Below, piece by piece: positions 5,991 to 10,712 of a stretch of 10,712 nucleotides of DNA (the first letter of the stretch is position 1; each line of letters starts with the position of its first letter). The notes beneath the pieces were generated by a model. The model saw only the letters and a list, made by a program, of their open reading frames with translations. It was not told the origin of the DNA and searched no databases. This stretch comes from Dokdonella_A sp040002595 (GTDB taxonomy: Bacteria > Pseudomonadota > Gammaproteobacteria > Xanthomonadales > Rhodanobacteraceae): NCBI GenBank assembly GCA_040002595.1, contig JBDUED010000074.1:1-10712 (forward strand), written 5' to 3'. A program made the position numbers and the translations under genes.

Positions 5991-7502
5991 GTGCAAATTT
6001 CTGTGTCATTCGTCTTGCTGATTCTCGCCGCAGTGACCGGTTTTGGCATCGGCTGGCTCGTGCTTTATCTGTTTTCGCGACGCTGGCTCGCCGCAGCGCA
6101 AGCGACGGGACGGGCGAGCCGCGATGCGGAAGCGGCCACCTTGGTTGAACAGCGCGATGCCGCTGCGAAACGTGCCAGCGATTCGAGTGCGCGCATCGAG
6201 CGTTATGAACGGGACTGGACCCAGGCCGAGCAGACCCTGCGGACGGTTTCCACGCAGGCAGCCGCGCACCAGGCACATGCGCAACGACTCGGCCACGAAC
6301 TTGCCGATGCGCAACGCACTCGCGACGAGGCGCAGACGCGCCTGATCGACCTGACGCGCCGGCACGCGGCGCTCGAAGCGGGCTCCGAAGCCCAGGCGCA
6401 GGCCGCCACCGAAAAGCTGCAACAATTGGAGCAGACCGAGCAACGTCTGCGCGAGGCGTTCCAGAACCTCGCCAACCGCAGCCTCGAAGACAACGCCGAA
6501 CGGTTTCGCGAGCAGAGTACGCAACAGCTTGGTGGTTTGCTTGATCCGCTGAAACTCCAGCTCAAGGAATTTCGCGAACGGATCGACCTGACCCATTCCA
6601 GCGATCAGCGCGAACGCGGCATGCTCGCGAACGAGATCCAGACCCTCAAGCAACTCAACCAGCGGATCAGCGAGGACGCCATCAACCTCACCCGCGCGCT
6701 GAAAGGCGACACGCGTTCGCAAGGCGCATGGGGCGAACTCGTGCTGGAACGCGTGCTGGAAGCATCCGGCCTGCAATCGGGCCGTGAATACATCACGCAG
6801 ACGAGTTTCAACGGCGCAGACGACAAGCGCCAGCGACCGGACGTAATCGTGCGATTGCCCGATGACAAGGACGTCGTGATCGACGCGAAGGTGTCGTTGG
6901 TCGCCTACGAGCGCTTCTGTTCGGCACTGGACGACGGTGCCCGCGCGACAGCACTGGTCGAGCACGTCGGGTCGCTGCGCCGGCATATCGATGGACTCTC
7001 GGCGCGAAACTACGACGAAATCGAAGGCCTGCGCACGCTGGATTTCGTGCTGTTGTTCATTCCGGTGGAAGCGGCATTCATTGAAGCTGTTCGCGCCGAC
7101 GACCGACTCTATGCACATGCGCTGGGCAAGAACGTCTCGCTGGTCAGTCCGAGTACCTTGCTCGCGACCTTGCGCACCGTCGCGCATCTGTGGCGCATCG
7201 AACGACGCAACGTCAACGCAATGGAAATCGCACGCCGCGCAGCACAATTGCACGACAACTTCGCTTTGCTCGTCGACGAACTCGAAAACCTTGGCAGCCA
7301 GCTCGACAAGGCGCAAAAAGCCCATTCGAGCGCCATGCGCCGCTTGACCGAAGGAGGCAAGGGCAGCGTGCTGCTGCAGGTGCAAAGTCTCGCGGAGATG
7401 GGCGTTCCAGTGAAGAAGCAATTGCCGGTTGGACTGCTGGGCGTTGCCGGTGCAAGTGCCGAAGCGGGACCTGAGGCAGGCGAAGTGGCCCCGTCGCAAT
7501 GA
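5991..7502 (+). CDS. rmuC: RmuC family protein (DNA recombination/limiting protein)
   Basis: RmuC is a conserved bacterial protein that in E. coli limits recombination at inverted repeats; its molecular activity is not settled, although its core resembles PD-(D/E)xK nucleases. The 503-residue product has one N-terminal membrane helix (about residues 5-27), a long Ala/Glu/Arg/Gln-rich coiled coil (about 40-160), and the RmuC domain (about 175-465). Family landmarks are TRSQGAWGELVLERVLEASGL and RPDVIVRLPDDKDVVIDAKV, the latter with Asp284, Asp298 and Lys300 in a nuclease-like D...DxK arrangement. Further landmarks are LDFVLLFIPVEAAF and the SPSTLLATLRTVAHLWRIE stretch. The GTG start fits the membrane helix but has a poor ribosome site. 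The tail after about 480 is Gly/Ala/Glu rich and probably disordered. A long minus-strand open frame through the gene is a codon-bias shadow. Confidence 0.95.
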   Translation: MQISVSFVLLILAAVTGFGIGWLVLYLFSRRWLAAAQATGRASRDAEAATLVEQRDAAAKRASDSSARIERYERDWTQAEQTLRTVSTQAAAHQAHAQRLGHELADAQRTRDEAQTRLIDLTRRHAALEAGSEAQAQAATEKLQQLEQTEQRLREAFQNLANRSLEDNAERFREQSTQQLGGLLDPLKLQLKEFRERIDLTHSSDQRERGMLANEIQTLKQLNQRISEDAINLTRALKGDTRSQGAWGELVLERVLEASGLQSGREYITQTSFNGADDKRQRPDVIVRLPDDKDVVIDAKVSLVAYERFCSALDDGARATALVEHVGSLRRHIDGLSARNYDEIEGLRTLDFVLLFIPVEAAFIEAVRADDRLYAHALGKNVSLVSPSTLLATLRTVAHLWRIERRNVNAMEIARRAAQLHDNFALLVDELENLGSQLDKAQKAHSSAMRRLTEGGKGSVLLQVQSLAEMGVPVKKQLPVGLLGVAGASAEAGPEAGEVAPSQ

Positions 7503-7914
7503 GAGCGGGAAATCGGCGAAACCTCTCAGTACACGGCGTTGGAAAGCCCGCAAGGCAGGTCCTTCGCCGACTGCTTTTCACGCACTCCGTCCTGTGACGG
7601 TCAACGTCGGGACGGCAGATCGTCGACCACCGATGGTTGCCCATGACGGTATGTCACAGCAATTTTGCGCTCGATTACGGCATCGACGCCTGCGGCTTCA
7701 ACTGCGCGAACACCCAAAATCGATTTCATGAATTGGAGCCTCCCGCGATCCCGGATTCACGGCGGTGGAGGAGCGACGGTGGAAACCAGGAAGCGGCTAC
7801 CGGCCCGAATGCAGGCTACGTTCGACCGATAGGGTCGCCGGCTTGATGTTCGACGCACGCCCCGACTGGCAGTTGCCTGATGGGTATGCACTCGGCTTTG
7901 AGACAAGCAACGAG
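7503..7914. other. Gene-free stretch between rmuC and the DUF2945-like gene
   Basis: This 412-base gap separates two convergent genes. Open frames here are short or mere overlaps with flanking genes, and none gives a recognisable protein. I see no tRNA, no tandem repeat and no insertion sequence ends. The one clear structure is the hairpin at 7587-7615. The stretch may hold decayed coding sequence, but I cannot identify its source. Confidence 0.5.
7587..7615 (+). terminator. Two-part hairpin 84 bases after rmuC, possible transcript end
   Basis: CCGTCC (7587-7592) pairs with GGACGG (7610-7615) and GACG (7596-7599) pairs with CGTC (7605-7608) around the loop GTCAA. A small internal loop (TGT opposite G) separates the two helices. 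No T-run follows on either strand, so it is not a classic intrinsic terminator; it could stabilise the rmuC 3' end or work with Rho. Confidence 0.3.
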
Positions 7915-8148
7915 CTACTTCTTGACGCGGGTCAGTGCTTGGCCGGAATGATGGACAACGGCTGGTTCGCCGGGATGGTGATCATGCTGTTTGATGGAGT
8001 ACATCGTGTTGGCGGCCGTGGTGCCGGCTTTGTGGATGCCCGTAACGGTGCCGTGACCTATGGCGCTGCGGTAGTGCCAGGTTACCGCAGTGCCAGCGGG
8101 TAGCGTCTTGAACGGCGGTGTTTTTCCGGGTGCTTTCTTGGCAGGCAT
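7915..8148 (-). CDS. Small DUF2945 / HVA1-TUDOR-like protein
   Basis: This is a 77-residue basic protein. A lysine- and proline-rich start (MPAKKAPGKTPPFK) is followed by a compact beta-rich domain, GTAVTWHYRSAIGHGTVTGI, then TMYSIKQHDHHPGEPAVVHH and SGQALTRVKK. The order of a GxxVxW strand, a GxGxVxxI strand, a YxI strand and a final H..ALxRV strand matches the DUF2945 (hypervirulence-associated TUDOR) fold. I recognise this by pattern only; the function of the family is unknown. The gene lies 49 bases downstream of the RibD-like gene on the same strand and may share its transcript. A longer plus-strand frame (7765-8103) covers the same DNA but has no family resemblance. Stop is at 7915. Confidence 0.7.
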   Translation of the reverse strand: MPAKKAPGKTPPFKTLPAGTAVTWHYRSAIGHGTVTGIHKAGTTAANTMYSIKQHDHHPGEPAVVHHSGQALTRVKK

Positions 8149-8197
8149 ATCAGTTTCTCATCATTGAATAAAGGCGCTGTGACTCAGCAATGGGAGA

Positions 8198-9007
8198 TCA
8201 GTCGTAGTCAATGTCGTACGTTGCCAGCAGCTGGCCGGCCCCGTCAGGGGCCTCCGGGTCAAGGTGAAGATCCGCCAGTTTCAATTTCGGCGCCGGCTCC
8301 AGCGTCGGGCCGATGCAGAGAGTGTCGAACTCGGCGCCTCCAAGCACGCGTCCGGCAAGAGTGAGGTAGAGACGGTCCAGTACGCGAGCTGCAAGCAGCA
8401 TATGCAGCACTTGTGGGCCGGCGATGCTGTACATGCGCTGTGCTCCCAGCGCCACAAGGGCGTCGCGCAGCAGTTGGCCTTCCACACGGGCGCCAGCGCC
8501 TGCCTCGATCACGTCGATGCCCGCGTCGCGCAATGCAGCCTTGCGCTTCCACGCGGCCTGTGCCCCGGTCAACACGCGCACCCGCCGATCTTTCGCGATG
8601 CCAACCAGCGTATCCAACGGCAGGTCGAGGCTGCCGCTGATGATGGCAATGTCTGGCTGTGCGTTCAGGTCGTGCTCGGTCCGCCATTGCCGTAAATCTT
8701 CGTACTTCAAGCCGATGGGCAACACATCGCGAACCTCGCCATTTTGTATCTGGCGAAACAATGACCCGCTGGTGATCAATACATCGGCTTGCGCCCCCAA
8801 CTCCTGGTATAGACGCCAGTCGCGCGAGTTGGAGGTTTCCTTCGGTACCGAATGCGTCTGACGATCCGGACCGCCCAAGGCGATGCGTCCATCGAGACTG
8901 GTGACGAAGTTGCTGTAGAGCAATGGGGCAGGCAAACGCTCACGCAGACGCAATCCCTTCAACGGCAGAGACCCCGCTGTCGAGGGATACAAAGGGGTGA
9001 CGTTCAT
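8198..9007 (-). CDS. Stand-alone RibD C-terminal-domain (pyrimidine/dihydrofolate reductase-like) protein
   Basis: This 269-residue protein is a single RibD_C/DHFR-fold domain without the deaminase domain of full RibD. Signatures are the N-terminal strand YSNFVTSLDGRIALGG (about residues 31-46), ADVLITSGSLFR (75-85), PDIAIISGSLDLP (118-130), and the nucleotide-binding region SIAGPQVLHMLLAARVLDRLYLTLAG (194-219). In RibD the last region is usually EGG; here Ala-Gly-Pro replaces Glu-Gly-Gly, so substrate or cofactor use may differ. Relatives reduce aminopyrimidine intermediates of riboflavin synthesis with NADPH, but many stand-alone copies have unknown substrates, and no rib genes are near. 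The ATG at 9007 is the first in frame, with a weak ribosome site. The gene is divergent from the SMUG1-type gene. Confidence 0.85.
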   Translation of the reverse strand: MNVTPLYPSTAGSLPLKGLRLRERLPAPLLYSNFVTSLDGRIALGGPDRQTHSVPKETSNSRDWRLYQELGAQADVLITSGSLFRQIQNGEVRDVLPIGLKYEDLRQWRTEHDLNAQPDIAIISGSLDLPLDTLVGIAKDRRVRVLTGAQAAWKRKAALRDAGIDVIEAGAGARVEGQLLRDALVALGAQRMYSIAGPQVLHMLLAARVLDRLYLTLAGRVLGGAEFDTLCIGPTLEPAPKLKLADLHLDPEAPDGAGQLLATYDIDYD

Positions 9008-9382
9008 GACCCGATCACGGTAGCCAGCGGCGGAAATTTCGGCAGTTTGATCATACGGCGACGTGGGTACTGCCGAGGGCGATCATTATGTCGATGCGTC
9101 CATTCCCAAGATACCCTTTGAAGATCGCTGCTTTTTGAGCAGCCGTGGCTGGTGCAACGATGCGCCAGGTGCAGCTTGCGGGCAGCGTCTCCACGCAGCA
9201 TCGCGAAGGCGTCCCGCTTTAGCCCAAGTGCTGCGCGAGAGCCTTTGCGACGAATACTGGTTGGTGTGCGGCGGTAAGCTGCGAGTTTCAGATCGGTGAC
9301 CCTCGACGATGGGGCAAACGCTTCGGACTGGCACCATCGTCATGGCCGTGCGCTGCTGTTTTACATTGGATTCTCCCCAAGC
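9008..9382. other. Divergent intergenic region between the RibD-like and SMUG1-like genes
   Basis: This 375-base gap should hold promoters for both flanking genes, but I find no convincing -35/-10 pair. Short open frames on both strands (for example 9063-9299 plus and 9086-9343 minus) give Arg- and Cys-rich products without recognisable domains. A perfect six-base-pair hairpin lies at 9127-9143. Confidence 0.45.
9127..9143. other. Short perfect hairpin
   Basis: GCTGCT (9127-9132), loop TTTTG, AGCAGC (9138-9143). No T-run follows on either strand. It could be an operator-like or leader structure, or chance. Confidence 0.25.
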
Positions 9383-10111
9383 ATGCCAATGCCCTCAACT
9401 CAATCCGGTCTGCTGCGGGTCACTCGCAAGCTGGCGCATGAAGTGGACGTCTTGCGATTCAGCACGCCGAGTCACGTCTATAACCCCCTGAATTATGCGT
9501 GGGCAGGACACCAGGAATATCTGCGCCGCTATGGCGCCAAGCGCGGACGGGTGTTGCTGCTGGGCATGAACCCCGGTCCCTGGGGCATGGCGCAAACGGG
9601 CGTACCGTTCGGCGATGTGGTGACGGTGCGCGAGTGGTTCGGCATCGAGACGCGCCTCAGCAACGTGCTGCCGGAGCAACATCCGAAATACCCGATTCTC
9701 GGCATGGCATGTCATCGCAACGAAGGCAGTGGTTCGAGAGTTTGGCGTTGGGCCGAGGCGCGTCTCGGCACGCCGGATGATTTTTTTGAACGCTTCTTTG
9801 TGTGGAATTACTGTCCCCTGCTATTCATCAAGGATGGACGCAATCTCACCCCCGAACATTTGAATCGCGCCGAGACCGAGGCACTGACGGAGGTATGTGA
9901 TCGCGCGCTGGGGGCGGCAATCCGCGCGCTGGAACCAGCGGCGATCGTCGCCATTGGACGCTATGCCGAACGGCGTGCCGCCACGTTGCTCGGTGCGGGT
10001 ACCGACGTGCGTTACCTGATCCATCCGAGTCCAGCCAATCCGCTGGCCAACCGCGATTGGCCGATGCTGGCAGAGCAAGCGCTCAAGCCCTGGTTGCCGC
10101 CGCGCAAGTAG
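9383..10111 (+). CDS. SMUG1-type (family 3) uracil-DNA glycosylase
   Basis: The product removes uracil and probably oxidised pyrimidines from DNA, leaving an abasic site for base excision repair. The sequence aligns by eye with vertebrate SMUG1 along its length: THVYNP-like strand SHVYNPLNYAWAGHQEYL, motif 1 GMNPGPWGMAQTGVPFGD (catalytic-loop Asn63), EHPKY.ILG, FFVWNYCPLLFI, DGRNLTPEHL, and motif 2 HPSPANPLAN (His214). In human SMUG1 the motifs are GMNPGPFGM and HPSPRNP, so both active-site elements are kept, with Trp for Phe in motif 1. The ATG at 9383 gives 242 residues, and a second ATG follows two codons later; neither has a clear ribosome site. An upstream GTG (9296) would add 29 residues unlike the family. 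It stands alone, convergent with the next gene. Confidence 0.92.
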   Translation: MPMPSTQSGLLRVTRKLAHEVDVLRFSTPSHVYNPLNYAWAGHQEYLRRYGAKRGRVLLLGMNPGPWGMAQTGVPFGDVVTVREWFGIETRLSNVLPEQHPKYPILGMACHRNEGSGSRVWRWAEARLGTPDDFFERFFVWNYCPLLFIKDGRNLTPEHLNRAETEALTEVCDRALGAAIRALEPAAIVAIGRYAERRAATLLGAGTDVRYLIHPSPANPLANRDWPMLAEQALKPWLPPRK

Positions 10112-10293
10112 GGGGCGATTTCTTGCGCGTGTTGCGTGTGCGCGTTGGCGCAGGATGCCTGCTTGAGTCCGTACCTGCACCGCAAGGATGATGCAGTCGA
10201 ACAATGCGATCGCCAAGGCCCAGCATTTCCTCGACGACACGACCCAGGCGACGTGGCCCGGCGTAGCGGACGCACGCCCTGATGGGCATCTGC

Positions 10294-10712
10294 TCAGTTG
10301 GAGTCGCCAGTCAGCACTTTGCCCGGATTCATGATGTCCTGCGGATCGAGCGCTTGCTTGACCGATCGCATGAGAGCGAGTTCGACAGGATCCTTGTAGC
10401 GCACCAGCGCATCGCGCTTGAGTTGGCCCACGCCGTGCTCGGCACTGATTGATCCGCCCAGCGCATGCACGCTGTCGTGCACCACGGTGGAGACGGCTAC
10501 CTGCTGGGCCAGCAAATCGACCTCGCTCCAGTCGCCGCCACGGGCCACGTTGTAATGCAGGTTGCCGTCCCCCAAGTGGCCGAAGATCACATGGCGGATC
10601 CCGGGAAATGTTTGCTGCAGGGCGCGGTTGGTGTCGCGCACAAACGCTGCCATGCGCGACACCGCAATTGACACGTCGTGCTTGATGCTCTTGCCGGCCG
10701 CCTTTTCGGCCA
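10294..10712 (-). CDS. C-terminal part of a GlcD/D-2-hydroxyglutarate dehydrogenase-type FAD oxidoreductase (partial)
   Basis: The frame runs off the right edge, so only about the last 139 residues are present; the GTG at 10674 is internal. The fragment is the FAD-linked oxidase C-terminal domain: GKSIKHDVSIAVSRM, GIRHVIFGHLGDGNLHYNV with the metal-binding His, and SISAEHGVGQLKRD with a second substrate/metal site, ending DPQDIMNPGKVL. These flavoproteins oxidise D-2-hydroxy acids such as D-lactate, glycolate or D-2-hydroxyglutarate. The KHDVS sequence before the conserved SR and the GHLGDGNLH form favour the GlcD/D2HGDH branch, but the substrate cannot be assigned from the C-terminal third. 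The gene converges on the SMUG1-type gene across 182 bases with no clear terminator. Confidence 0.9.
   Translation of the reverse strand, partial: AEKAAGKSIKHDVSIAVSRMAAFVRDTNRALQQTFPGIRHVIFGHLGDGNLHYNVARGGDWSEVDLLAQQVAVSTVVHDSVHALGGSISAEHGVGQLKRDALVRYKDPVELALMRSVKQALDPQDIMNPGKVLTGDSN

Noticed and set aside
6006..7553. 515-codon open frame on the minus strand across rmuC
   Set aside because: It lies antisense to a well-conserved RmuC gene, has no recognisable domain, and reflects GC-rich codon bias in the real gene.
7765..8103. 112-codon plus-strand open frame overlapping the DUF2945-like gene
   Set aside because: The minus-strand product has the ordered beta-strand pattern of a known domain, whereas this frame begins with low-complexity Arg-rich sequence and matches nothing recognisable. 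It cannot be fully excluded.
9063..9343. Short open frames on both strands in the 9008-9382 gap
   Set aside because: They overlap each other, are rich in Arg and Cys with no domain pattern, and lack ribosome sites.
10118..10150. GCGTGT/GCGCGT-rich stretch resembling short tandem repeats
   Set aside because: The units are irregular in length and sequence; it looks like base composition rather than a true repeat array.
10276..10287. GCCC-TGAT-GGGC mini hairpin after the FAD oxidoreductase stop
   Set aside because: The stem has only four base pairs and no T-run follows, so it is not supportable as a terminator.

Overview
The window is GC-rich, densely packed bacterial chromosome. The gene set suggests a gammaproteobacterium of the Xanthomonadales/Lysobacterales type (Rhodanobacter or Dyella relatives). 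The pointers are a Tat-exported high-potential iron-sulfur protein, an mtnB-mtnD-mtnC methionine salvage cluster, and a REP-like palindrome starting TGTGGGAGCGGC. This placement is inferred from family resemblance and style, not from a marker gene. No tRNA, rRNA, insertion sequence, CRISPR array or phage gene is visible, and all intact genes look like ordinary chromosomal coding sequence.

Layout. 2-1123 (+): C-terminal part of a multi-pass membrane protein, probably an ArnT/PMT-like glycosyltransferase, cut by the left edge. 1189-2667 (-): membrane-anchored C13 (legumain-type) cysteine peptidase, convergent with the first gene, with a possible promoter of its own at 2718-2746. 2862-5247 (-): an operon read as mtnB, mtnD, a small PH-domain membrane protein, then mtnC. 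The three Mtn enzymes carry out consecutive late steps of 5'-methylthioadenosine/methionine salvage. The PH-domain gene is an unexplained guest, and mtnB has no usual start codon. 5438-5776 (+): HiPIP, divergent from mtnB. 5829-5918: REP-like inverted repeat pair. 5991-7502 (+): RmuC. 7503-7914: gene-free stretch with one clear hairpin. 7915-9007 (-): a stand-alone RibD C-terminal-type reductase followed by a small DUF2945-like protein. 9383-10111 (+): SMUG1-type uracil-DNA glycosylase. 10294-10712 (-): C-terminal part of a GlcD/D-2-hydroxyglutarate dehydrogenase-type FAD oxidoreductase, cut by the right edge.

How the genes work together. Only the mtn cluster forms an evident pathway unit: dehydration of methylthioribulose-1-phosphate (MtnB), enolisation and dephosphorylation (MtnC), and oxygen-dependent cleavage to the methionine precursor (MtnD). 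mtnA and a source of methylthioribose-1-phosphate must lie elsewhere. RmuC and the SMUG1-type glycosylase are both genome-maintenance proteins but are not co-transcribed. I found no convincing new multi-gene system. The most unusual points are the probable ATC start (or frameshift) of mtnB, the PH-domain protein inside the salvage operon, the membrane-tethered legumain-like protease, and the vertebrate-type uracil glycosylase.
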